From positions 1 through 15,603 of the forward strand of contig JALHTV010000151.1 of the NCBI GenBank assembly GCA_022866005.1: a DNA stretch of 15,603 bases, in the 5' to 3' direction. Under the pieces are notes generated by a model, which had not been told where the DNA came from, ran no database searches, and saw only the letters and a program-made list of their open reading frames with translations. This DNA is from Phycisphaerae bacterium (GTDB lineage Bacteria > Planctomycetota > Phycisphaerae > SM23-33). The translations under genes were made by a program, and so were the position numbers. Shown here one piece after another: positions 1 to 6,270 of the stretch. Numbering within the stretch: position 1 is the stretch's first letter; every line of letters begins with the position of its first letter.

Positions 1-965
1 ACCAGGCCCGCAAGTTTCTTGTTCTTGGCGCTTTCGGTCGCCAGCTCCCCCCACACGGCCGGGGGCAGCCCCGCGGCGTCGATGACGATGACGTCGCCCT
101 CTCTCGCGACGTCGATCGCCTGGACGGGCTTGGACCAGTCCCCCGGCATCGTCCGCACCGTCACCGCCGGTCCGCAGGCGACCGAGCCCGCGACTATCGG
201 CCGCAGGCCTTCCAGGCAGCTTTGCCGGTGCGCGCCGTCGGAGATGTTGCTCGTGCGGACGGTCGCCAGGATCGCCCGCAGGTCGCGGCCGGTTGCCCGC
301 TTGAACAGGGTGCTGGCGACGGCCTTGCGGCTGTCCATCGCCTTGCGGATGTCGGCGGTGGCGGCCTGGGGGTCGATGGCCTTGATGATCGCCCCGCCGA
401 CGATGACCACGTCCGCCCCCGCGGCGGCCACTGCGGCGGCGGTCTCGCTATTGATCCCCCCGGCCACGGCCAGCGTCAGGTCGGTCGCGGGTCGAAGCTG
501 CTTGAGAATCGCCAGCGGATCGGCGCCGGTCATCTGGGCGTCGATCGCGCAGTGCACGTCGAGCCAGGCGGCGCCCAGCTCCTTGGCCTTGGCCGCGAGC
601 GCCATCGGGTCGCCCACGCCCAGCAGGTCCACCGCGACGACCAGACCGTAATGCCGCCCGGCCTCGACGGCCTCGCGGATCGTGCCCTCCGAGGCCGCCC
701 CGCACACGGTCATCACGTTGGCCCCGGCCTTGGCGGCGGCCTCGGCCTCGATCCGCCCGGCGTCCATCGCCTTCATATCCGCCACGAGGGTCGCGCCGGG
801 GAACGCGGCGCGCAGTTGGCGGACGGCCTCCAGACCCTCGCTCTTGATCAGCGGCGTCCCGGCCTCGAGATAGTCCGCCCCCCCAGCGACCGCCGCCCGC
901 GCGACCTCCAGCGCCCGCGGAAGCTCCAGGAAGTCCAGCGCCACCTGCAATTTCACCCGGCTCAT
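1..965 (-). CDS. 3-hexulose-6-phosphate synthase fused to an RraA-like domain, C-terminus cut by window edge
   Basis: I translated this frame by hand; it stays open for 321 codons from ATG at 965 to the window edge. Residues about 4-210 match 3-hexulose-6-phosphate synthase (HPS), a TIM barrel of the OMP-decarboxylase superfamily that condenses formaldehyde with ribulose 5-phosphate. Visible marks are VKLQVALD at 4-11, GTPLIKSEG at 36-44, the catalytic ADMKAMDAG at 62-70 (DxKxxD: D63, K65, D68), then LDVHCAID and AVAGGIN. From about residue 235 the sequence switches to an RraA/HMG-aldolase-like domain (TSNISDGAHR, GPAVTVRTMPGD, GDVIVIDAAG), and its end lies outside the window. Fused HPS-RraA proteins are known and often annotated as bifunctional; the role of the RraA half is uncertain. 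AGGA lies five bases before the ATG. It is the third gene of a minus-strand run after the TIM-barrel and rhomboid genes, 86 bases behind the latter. Confidence 0.88.
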   Translation of the reverse strand, partial: MSRVKLQVALDFLELPRALEVARAAVAGGADYLEAGTPLIKSEGLEAVRQLRAAFPGATLVADMKAMDAGRIEAEAAAKAGANVMTVCGAASEGTIREAVEAGRHYGLVVAVDLLGVGDPMALAAKAKELGAAWLDVHCAIDAQMTGADPLAILKQLRPATDLTLAVAGGINSETAAAVAAAGADVVIVGGAIIKAIDPQAATADIRKAMDSRKAVASTLFKRATGRDLRAILATVRTSNISDGAHRQSCLEGLRPIVAGSVACGPAVTVRTMPGDWSKPVQAIDVAREGDVIVIDAAGLPPAVWGELATESAKNKKLAGL

Positions 966-1051
966 CGGGTCCTCGCGCCCCCAGGTCTGCTCAGCATAGT
1001 CAACCCACAGGGAGGGAGCAAGGCAACACGCCCACCGGCCATCCCCGCGCC

Positions 1052-2482
1052 TCAGCCCTCGCGGCGACGGGCGTGGGCCTGCGGCGTGCCGACCAGCCCC
1101 CAGGCGTACTTGCCCAGCACCAGCGACAGTCCATCCCCGCCGGTGTGCACCAGCCGCGAGACCAGCAGCAGCAGCGCCAGCCCAATGCCGGCGATCATCC
1201 CGCCCAGGTGGGCCCAGTGGGCCACGCCCGTCTCGACGCGCAGGATCGTGTAGATCACGTCGAAGGAGACGTAGAACAACACCACCAGGATGCCTGGCAG
1301 GGCAAAGATCTTCTTGGACAGTCCCGCGCCCAGCAGCAGCCCCCGCCGCCACCAGGCCACCATGTGAATCTGGTGGATGGGGAACAGCACCACGTACATC
1401 CCGGCCATTCCCATCACCGCCCCGGAGGCCCCCAGCAGGGGCATGGGCAGTCCCGCCGCAGCCGACACCTGGAACGCCCAGCCGGCGACCATGGCCAGGA
1501 ACGGATACAGCACCAGCGTCGCGAGGTTGCCGATGGCCGCGTTAACGCGCGAGCCCAGCACCAGCAGAAAGAGCATGTTCCCCGCCAAGTGCAGCAGGCC
1601 CCCGTGCAGAAAGGCGTGGGTCAGCAACTGGCTGAAGCGGTATTGCCCCAGGCACTGCTGCTGGGGGGAAAGGGCCTGGTGGGCAGCCAAGACGTGCTCA
1701 TCGCTGAGCGCCTCCTCCTCTTCGGGGGGGCCCGGCAGGGGGGGCTTTTTCTTGGGCTTGGGAGGGGTCTTCTTGGCGACCGCTCCCTGAAGCTCTTCCA
1801 CCTTGGCCAGAAAGGCGTCACCATCACCATACGAAGTGAACAGGTACAGGGCCAGGAGGCGCTGCGGAGGAGGCGGGGCGTTGCCGACCCAGAGCATGAG
1901 GTTCTTGGCTGAGCGCAGCTGAGGCGAACCCGACCACTCCAAGGCCAGGAACCAGATGCTGGTCAGGATCGTGATGGCCGCGATCGTCCAGGTCGCCCAG
2001 GGCCGGGCGCGACCCAGGGCCTCGGAGTACAACGGGTAGATGCCCGTGGGGATCAGCCAGCTCAACGGGCGGATGGTCTTGTCGGCCTTGATCTCCAGTT
2101 CGTCCAAGTCCACTCCGCGCGAGGTGAGCACCGGCCGGCCGCTGGGCAGCTTGACCCCGCAGTCCACGCAGATCCGCGACTCGGCCGGGAGGGGCTGGAT
2201 GCAGCTTGGACAGCGGACGACCCTGCCGCCGGCCGGCTTCGGCGCCTCAGCGGCCGCCGATGGAGCCCTGCGCACCCGGGCCGCGGGGGCCTGGGGCGGG
2301 GCGGGCGGAGGCTGGCCGTCCTCCTCCGCCAGGCGGTACTCGCCGATCTCCTGCGGCTGGGGAGGCGGCGGAAGAGGAATCGTCATCGCCGTGGCGCAGC
2401 GCGGGCACTTGGCCCGCTTGCCGCCCTTGTCGTCGGAGACCTTGAACTTAGACCCGCAGGAGGTGCAGGCGAACCGGATCAC
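1052..2482 (-). CDS. rhomboid-family intramembrane serine protease with two N-terminal zinc ribbons
   Basis: 476 residues. The start is GTG at 2482, with GGAG seven bases upstream. Residues 1-36 form a zinc ribbon (C6, C9, C26, C29). A Pro/Ala-rich linker leads to a second ribbon (C91, C94, C105, C108). A first membrane segment lies near residues 165-185 and is followed by a soluble loop rich in Lys, Pro and Glu. The C-terminal half is the rhomboid core: HLAGN for the oxyanion region, GASGAVMG with nucleophile S353, and WAHLGGMIAG with catalytic H425. Both members of the Ser/His dyad are therefore present and the enzyme should cleave membrane-spanning substrates. The ribbons are presumably cytoplasmic and may recruit partners, but the substrate is unknown. 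The gene lies 54 bases after the TIM-barrel gene and is probably cotranscribed with it. Confidence 0.9.
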   Translation of the reverse strand: MIRFACTSCGSKFKVSDDKGGKRAKCPRCATAMTIPLPPPPQPQEIGEYRLAEEDGQPPPAPPQAPAARVRRAPSAAAEAPKPAGGRVVRCPSCIQPLPAESRICVDCGVKLPSGRPVLTSRGVDLDELEIKADKTIRPLSWLIPTGIYPLYSEALGRARPWATWTIAAITILTSIWFLALEWSGSPQLRSAKNLMLWVGNAPPPPQRLLALYLFTSYGDGDAFLAKVEELQGAVAKKTPPKPKKKPPLPGPPEEEEALSDEHVLAAHQALSPQQQCLGQYRFSQLLTHAFLHGGLLHLAGNMLFLLVLGSRVNAAIGNLATLVLYPFLAMVAGWAFQVSAAAGLPMPLLGASGAVMGMAGMYVVLFPIHQIHMVAWWRRGLLLGAGLSKKIFALPGILVVLFYVSFDVIYTILRVETGVAHWAHLGGMIAGIGLALLLLVSRLVHTGGDGLSLVLGKYAWGLVGTPQAHARRREG

Positions 2483-2536
2483 CGACCCGCTCCTTTTTGC
2501 TATCGGCCCGGGCGCTCGCCCTGCGCGGGGCCGATT

Positions 2537-3499
2537 TTAGAGCCACCACGGCTTGCCCATCGGCTTGGACATCATCACGCCGCGGAGGTACGCCACGGCC
2601 TTCTCCAGCCCTTCCTCCATACTCATCAGCGCATCTTCGTGCTCGATGCTCAGCACGCCATCATAACCCCACAGCCGCAGCATGGACACGAACGGTTTCC
2701 AGAACTCATCACCATGCCCGTAGCCGACGGTCCGGAAGACCCACGATCGCTGGGAGAGCTTGCCGTAGCTTTGAGTGTCGAGGTTGCCGACGATGCGGCT
2801 GTTGCGCGGGTCGATGGCGGTGTCCTTGGCGTGGACGTGGAAGATGCAGCCGCGCTCGCCGAGGTAGCGGGCCGCCTCCACCGGGTCGATGCCCTGCCAG
2901 AAGAAGTGACTAGGGTCGAGGTTCGCCCCCACGTTGCCCCCGGCGGCGTCGCGCAGGCGGACGAGGTCGGCGGGGTTGTGCACGGTGCAGTTGGGATGCG
3001 CCTCGATGGCGATCTTCACGCCCGCCCGCCGCGCGAAGGCTGCTTCCTTCTTCCAGAACGGGATAAGCACCTTGTCCCACTGATAGGTGCTGGCCTTGAG
3101 GAAGTCCTCCGGCCAGGGGGCGGTGATGAAGTTGGGCGTCTTGTCGCCCGGCGCCCCGGCGGGGCACCCGGAGAAGGTGACCACCACGCCGCACAGCTCC
3201 GCCGCCAGCGCCACTGCGGCCCGATGGGCGGCCCGATGGGCGGCGGCGATCCTGCGATCGGGGTGCACGCAGTTGCCGTGCACGGCGATCGCGCTGACCT
3301 CCAATCCCGCATCGGCGATCCGGCGCTTGAGCTGGGCTAGACGTTTTTTATTGCGGGCGATGCCCTCCAGCTTCCAGGGGTCACCGGGGTACCCGCCCGC
3401 GGGCAGCTCGATCACCTCCAGGCCCAGCTTGCCGCAATAGTCCAGGGCTTCTTCCAGGCCCATATGGCCAAACAATGCCCCCATCACGCCGAGCTTCAT
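2537..3499 (-). CDS. sugar phosphate isomerase/epimerase (xylose-isomerase-like TIM barrel)
   Basis: 320 residues. I chose ATG at 3499 (MKLGVMGALFGHMGL) over the in-frame upstream start at 3553, because AAAGGAG sits just before it and the family begins with a short strand of this kind. The fold is the AP-endonuclease-2/xylose-isomerase TIM barrel. Likely metal ligands are the Glu of IAIEAHPNC, the Asp-His of NLDPSHFFWQGID, the His of HVHAKD and the Glu of LSIEHED. All four are present, so it should be active. The substrate cannot be read from the sequence; relatives include inosose, hydroxypyruvate and tagatose/psicose isomerases or epimerases. It is first in the minus-strand run with the rhomboid and HPS-RraA genes, so a sugar-phosphate role is plausible but unproven. 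The stop codon is TAA. Confidence 0.88.
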   Translation of the reverse strand: MKLGVMGALFGHMGLEEALDYCGKLGLEVIELPAGGYPGDPWKLEGIARNKKRLAQLKRRIADAGLEVSAIAVHGNCVHPDRRIAAAHRAAHRAAVALAAELCGVVVTFSGCPAGAPGDKTPNFITAPWPEDFLKASTYQWDKVLIPFWKKEAAFARRAGVKIAIEAHPNCTVHNPADLVRLRDAAGGNVGANLDPSHFFWQGIDPVEAARYLGERGCIFHVHAKDTAIDPRNSRIVGNLDTQSYGKLSQRSWVFRTVGYGHGDEFWKPFVSMLRLWGYDGVLSIEHEDALMSMEEGLEKAVAYLRGVMMSKPMGKPWWL

Positions 3500-3551
3500 G
3501 GCCGGCTCCTTTCCTGGTATCGCGAAGTGGGGCCCCGCAGGGACCGGCCCC

Positions 3552-3579
3552 ATTATCCCCGCCCGGCCTCCGGAGGCAA
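3552..3579 (-). promoter_or_regulatory. candidate sigma-70 promoter for the TIM-barrel operon
   Basis: Read on the minus strand: TTGCCT (3574-3579), a 16-base spacer, then GATAAT (3552-3557). This puts transcription start about 45 bases before the ATG at 3499. Seen in sequence only. Confidence 0.45.
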
Positions 3580-3593
3580 GGCCCCGCTTCGCC

Positions 3594-3623
3594 TTGACCC
3601 CCTCCGGTGGGCGAGCCTATCCT
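3594..3623 (+). promoter_or_regulatory. candidate promoter for trmB, possibly giving a leaderless mRNA
   Basis: TTGACC (3594-3599), an 18-base spacer, then TATCCT (3618-3623). The expected transcription start falls at or within a base or two of the trmB ATG at 3630, which has no convincing Shine-Dalgarno sequence. Confidence 0.45.
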
Positions 3624-3629
3624 CATGCC

Positions 3630-4280
3630 ATGCGCCCGTTGTCGTCGAGCCACCTTCACCGCCGCCCCGGCCGAACGTGGGACACGGCCGGTATCCTGCT
3701 GGAGGGCCTGCCCGTCTCGGCCCCGCTGGACCCCCCGGCCATCTTCGGCAACACCCGGCCCGTGGAGCTGGAGATCGGCAGCGGCAAGGGCACGTTCCTG
3801 CTGGCCCGGGCCGCGGCCCGACCGGAACTGAACTTCCTGGGCCTGGAGTGGGCCAAGGCCTACGGCGCCTACGCCGCCGACCGCGTCCGCCGGGCGGGCC
3901 TGACCAACGTACGCCTGCTGTGCGCCGACGCGGCCGACTGCGTGCACCGGCGCCTCCCCGAGCGGTCGCTGTGGCGGATCCACATCTACTTCCCTGACCC
4001 CTGGCCCAAGCGCCGCCACCACCGCCGGCGGCTCCTCCAGCCGGCCTTCCTGGCCGCGGCGCGGCGGTGCCTGGCGATTGGCGGCCAACTTATCGTCGTC
4101 ACCGACCATCTGGACTACTACCGCCAGATCCAGGTGCTCCTGGCTAATGCTGAGGGCCTGGCCGTCGTGCCGCTGTTACAGATGAGCGATAAAGGGGAAC
4201 TGGTCGGCAGCAATTTCGAGCGCAAATACATCGCCCAGGGCCGCCCGTTCTACGCTGAGGCGAGGATGCGCTATAGGTAA
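3630..4280 (+). CDS. trmB: tRNA (guanine-N7-)-methyltransferase
   Basis: 216 residues from ATG at 3630. TrmB uses S-adenosylmethionine to make m7G46 in the variable loop of tRNAs. The SAM-binding motif LEIGSGKG is at 47-54. The family signature FPDPWPKRRH is at 121-130 and is followed by HRRRLL. The C-terminus has the expected SNFERKYIAQGRP stretch. Length is normal for the family. An in-frame ATG at 3498 would add 44 Pro/Arg-rich residues and overlap the divergent gene's start codon, so I rejected it. The promoter suggests a leaderless transcript. The gene is convergent with dnaA across a 395-base gap. The stop codon is TAA. Confidence 0.93.
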   Translation: MRPLSSSHLHRRPGRTWDTAGILLEGLPVSAPLDPPAIFGNTRPVELEIGSGKGTFLLARAAARPELNFLGLEWAKAYGAYAADRVRRAGLTNVRLLCADAADCVHRRLPERSLWRIHIYFPDPWPKRRHHRRRLLQPAFLAAARRCLAIGGQLIVVTDHLDYYRQIQVLLANAEGLAVVPLLQMSDKGELVGSNFERKYIAQGRPFYAEARMRYR

Positions 4281-4302
4281 CCGGCCCCCAAGAGGGCCCT
4301 GC

Positions 4303-4311
4303 GGTGGATAA
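4303..4311 (-). promoter_or_regulatory. DnaA box, 8/9 match
   Basis: GGTGGATAA on the plus strand, read as TTATCCACC on the minus strand. It differs from the TTATCCACA consensus only in the last base and lies 23 bases after the trmB stop. Confidence 0.4.
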
Positions 4312-4342
4312 GGCCAACGGACACAACGGGGCCAGGTACGGG

Positions 4343-4421
4343 GGGTGATACTAATATTAAAGTAAAGCTTCTAGTCGTAGCAGAGGTAGTGCTTGTTACT
4401 AGTGTGAAAGGAACATCACCC
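4343..4421. repeat. spaced inverted repeat around an AT-rich island
   Basis: GGGTGAT (4343-4349) and ATCACCC (4415-4421) are exact reverse complements 65 bases apart. Between them is the most AT-rich stretch of the neighbourhood, plus a nested CTAGT (4371-4375) / ACTAG (4398-4402) pair. Confidence 0.4.
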
Positions 4422-4446
4422 ACAGCCTAAAGTAGCGACAACCGCA

Positions 4447-4467
4447 GGGCTTGCGCTCGGCAAGCCC
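4447..4467. terminator. 7-bp hairpin downstream of dnaA and trmB
   Basis: GGGCTTG, a 7-base loop, then CAAGCCC. There is no T-run on either side, so intrinsic termination is uncertain. It could end either convergent transcript or be part of the candidate origin. Confidence 0.3.
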
Positions 4468-4479
4468 ACGGCAACGAGG

Positions 4480-4488
4480 TGTGGATAA
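4480..4488 (-). promoter_or_regulatory. perfect DnaA box
   Basis: TGTGGATAA on the plus strand is the exact reverse complement of TTATCCACA. It is about 190 bases beyond the dnaA stop and in the same orientation as the weaker box at 4303. Confidence 0.6.
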
Positions 4489-4675
4489 CTTGTTGGCAGG
4501 CTTGTCGGGTGGCACCGGCCACGGGGCGGTTCCTAGGGGCAGCAGGTAGCGCGTGGCGAGGGCCCCTGACCAGATAGTGGGGACCTGTCGAGTTCCGATG
4601 GGCGACCTGACACCAATTACACAGGCAATGCACCGGAGGGTGTTAGTTGTTCCGAGGCGAAACGCGGCTGGCCGG

Positions 4676-6013
4676 CTACGCCTTGTTGCCTAGTTCCTGG
4701 GTGATCAGGTCGAGCGTAGCTTGGAGTTGGGGGTCCCGCTGGCGGAGCAGGTCGATGGATCGCTTGGCGTGCATCACCGTCGTGTGGTCTCGCCCGCCGA
4801 AGTAGCCGCCGATCTCCTCGAGGCTATGCCGGGTCAGCTCGCGGGCCAGGTACATGCACACTTGCCGCGGGAAGGCGATGGACCGCGTGCGTTTCTTGGA
4901 CTGCAGGTCGGCCAGGCGGACGTTGAACCGCCCGATGACGGCCTTGAGGATATCCTCGATCGAGATGCCTTTGCGGGGGGCGCCGAGTTTGGTGCCCAGG
5001 GCCTCCTCGGCCAGGGGGATGTCCACGTTGCGGGCGGTGACCTGGGCGAGCATGGCCACCTTGGCGATGGCGCCTTCCAGTTCGCGGGCGTTGGAGTCGA
5101 TCACGCCGGCGATAAAGCAGACGACGTCCTCGGGGAGATCGAAGTTGCGCATGCGGGCCTTCTTGCGGACGATGGCCACGCGGGTCTCATAGCACGGCCG
5201 GTCGATCTGGGCCACCAGGCCCCAGTTGAACCGGCTGACCAGGCGCTCCTCCAGGTCCGGGATCTGCCCCGGGCCGCGGTCGCTGGAGAGGATGATCTGC
5301 CGCTGCGACTGGTACAGCGTGTTAAAGGTGTGGAAGAACTCCTCTTGGGTCTGCTCGTGGGCGCTGAGGAACTGGATGTCATCAATGGCGAGGATATCGG
5401 CGTGGCGGTAGCGGTAGCGGAAGTCGTGGAGCTGGCCGCGCTCGACGGCCTCGATGAAGTGGTTGACGAACATCTCGCAGCTCAGCACGCACAGCTTGGC
5501 CTGGGGGTTGCTGGCGCCGATCCTGCGGCAGGTGGCCTGGAGCAGGTGGGTCTTGCCCAGGCCGACGCTGCCGTGGATGTACAGGGGGTTATAAGTCTTT
5601 CCCGGAGACTCACTTACGGCGAGGCAGGCCGCGTGGGCCAAGCGGTTGCACGGGCCGGTGACGAAGGCCTCGAAGGTGTAGTCTTCCCCCAACGGCAGGC
5701 CCTCATCCGGCTGGAAGGACGGGGGAGCGGCCTCGGGGGCTTCGGCGGACTCCTCCGTGGGGCTGTCGGCCGCGGTGAGGAAGCACACGCCCACCAGCCG
5801 CCCGGTCGCCGCCTGGGCGGCCTCGGTAAATAGCCGCGTGGCGTGGCGGCGGCAGTAGTCCCGCTGGCGCGGATTGACCCCGCCGATCTCAAATAACCCG
5901 TGTTCCAGGGAGATCGGCTCCAGCTCGGTAAACCAGGGCCGGATCACGTTCCCGCCCGTGGCGATGACTTGCTGCACAATCCGCTGCCACAGGGCCGGAT
6001 CGACGGGAGGCAT
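4676..6013 (-). CDS. dnaA: chromosomal replication initiator protein DnaA
   Basis: 445 residues. DnaA binds DnaA boxes, oligomerises with ATP and melts the origin. Domain I (about 1-85) is divergent, followed by a short Pro/Glu-rich linker. The AAA+ domain has Walker A GSVGLGKT at 148-155, Walker B ILAIDDIQF with D211-D212, and a sensor region IILSSDRGP. The C-terminal DNA-binding domain carries the helix-turn-helix signature HSLEEIGGYFGGRDHTTVMHA. ATG at 6013 is supported by AAAGG eight bases upstream and an in-frame TAG six codons before it. dnaN is not adjacent. A strong promoter lies about 150 bases upstream, and the leader between holds a short ORF and a palindrome. Confidence 0.96.
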   Translation of the reverse strand: MPPVDPALWQRIVQQVIATGGNVIRPWFTELEPISLEHGLFEIGGVNPRQRDYCRRHATRLFTEAAQAATGRLVGVCFLTAADSPTEESAEAPEAAPPSFQPDEGLPLGEDYTFEAFVTGPCNRLAHAACLAVSESPGKTYNPLYIHGSVGLGKTHLLQATCRRIGASNPQAKLCVLSCEMFVNHFIEAVERGQLHDFRYRYRHADILAIDDIQFLSAHEQTQEEFFHTFNTLYQSQRQIILSSDRGPGQIPDLEERLVSRFNWGLVAQIDRPCYETRVAIVRKKARMRNFDLPEDVVCFIAGVIDSNARELEGAIAKVAMLAQVTARNVDIPLAEEALGTKLGAPRKGISIEDILKAVIGRFNVRLADLQSKKRTRSIAFPRQVCMYLARELTRHSLEEIGGYFGGRDHTTVMHAKRSIDLLRQRDPQLQATLDLITQELGNKA

Positions 6014-6057
6014 CGGGGAAGCCTTTCGCTATCCAAGCGCGGGTAGCGCGATACGGT

Positions 6058-6099
6058 CTACGTATTCACTCCGGAGCTTGCCACGGCGCGACGTGACAC
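6058..6099 (-). CDS. possible 13-codon leader ORF in the dnaA 5' UTR
   Basis: AAGGAGG (plus-strand 6107-6113) stands seven bases before GTG at 6099. The reading frame gives MSRRAVASSGVNT and stops at TAG (6058-6060), 44 bases before the dnaA ATG. The ribosome-binding site is better than that of dnaA itself, which is why the ORF is listed. It lies within the transcript predicted from the promoter at 6166-6194. It could be a regulatory leader peptide or chance. Confidence 0.3.
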   Translation of the reverse strand: MSRRAVASSGVNT

Positions 6100-6103
6100 G
6101 TCG
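6089..6103. promoter_or_regulatory. 15-bp perfect palindrome in the dnaA leader
   Basis: CGACGTG A CACGTCG, perfect 7-bp arms about one central base. It lies about 55-70 bases downstream of the predicted dnaA transcription start and overlaps the start of the leader ORF. It could be an operator or an RNA hairpin; no regulator is identified. Confidence 0.35.
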
Positions 6104-6165
6104 AGCCCTCCTTGGCGGGTTGAAGCATCCGTGAGGCAGCCGCGCCTCCGAGACGACGGGACGAG

Positions 6166-6194
6166 AATGTACCCGCGAGTCGCCGTTCTGTCAA
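6166..6194 (-). promoter_or_regulatory. sigma-70-type promoter for dnaA
   Basis: On the minus strand: consensus TTGACA (6189-6194), a 17-base spacer, then TACATT (6166-6171). It is among the best promoter matches in the window. It predicts a 5' UTR of about 145 bases before the dnaA ATG. Confidence 0.65.
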
Positions 6195-6270
6195 AGCCAA
6201 AATCCCGCAGCGCGCGCCGTAGAGTCTAGCGGGCGGAATTCCTGCGGCCGAATGGATCGTGCCGTGCGGC

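Larger units (their letters stand above)
4281..4675. other. non-coding region between convergent trmB and dnaA; candidate oriC
   Basis: 395 bases with no believable ORF, which is long for a gap between convergent genes. It holds a perfect DnaA box and an 8/9 box in the same orientation, and an AT-rich island (bases 4346-4375 are about 77% A+T in an otherwise GC-rich window). The island lies inside a spaced inverted repeat (GGGTGAT at 4343-4349, ATCACCC at 4415-4421). Next to it is a triplet-like run (TAG TCG TAG CAG AGG TAG, 4372-4389) that loosely recalls DnaA-trio elements. Bacterial origins often lie next to dnaA, usually upstream or toward dnaN; here the candidate lies beyond the 3' end. 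With only two good boxes this is suggestive, not proven. Confidence 0.45.

Noticed and set aside
222..1253. 343-codon plus-strand ORF
   Set aside because: Gly/His/Arg-rich antisense shadow of the HPS-RraA and rhomboid genes in high-GC DNA.
3500..3553. Upstream start for the TIM-barrel gene
   Set aside because: The ATG at 3499 has AAAGGAG and begins the typical first strand.
3498..3629. Upstream ATG start for trmB
   Set aside because: It overlaps the divergent gene's start codon, covers both promoters and adds a low-complexity extension unlike TrmB.
4427..4633. 68-codon minus-strand ORF in the dnaA-trmB gap
   Set aside because: No ribosome-binding site, no family-like pattern, and it covers the perfect DnaA box.
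4721..5833. 370-codon plus-strand ORF
   Set aside because: Antisense shadow of dnaA.
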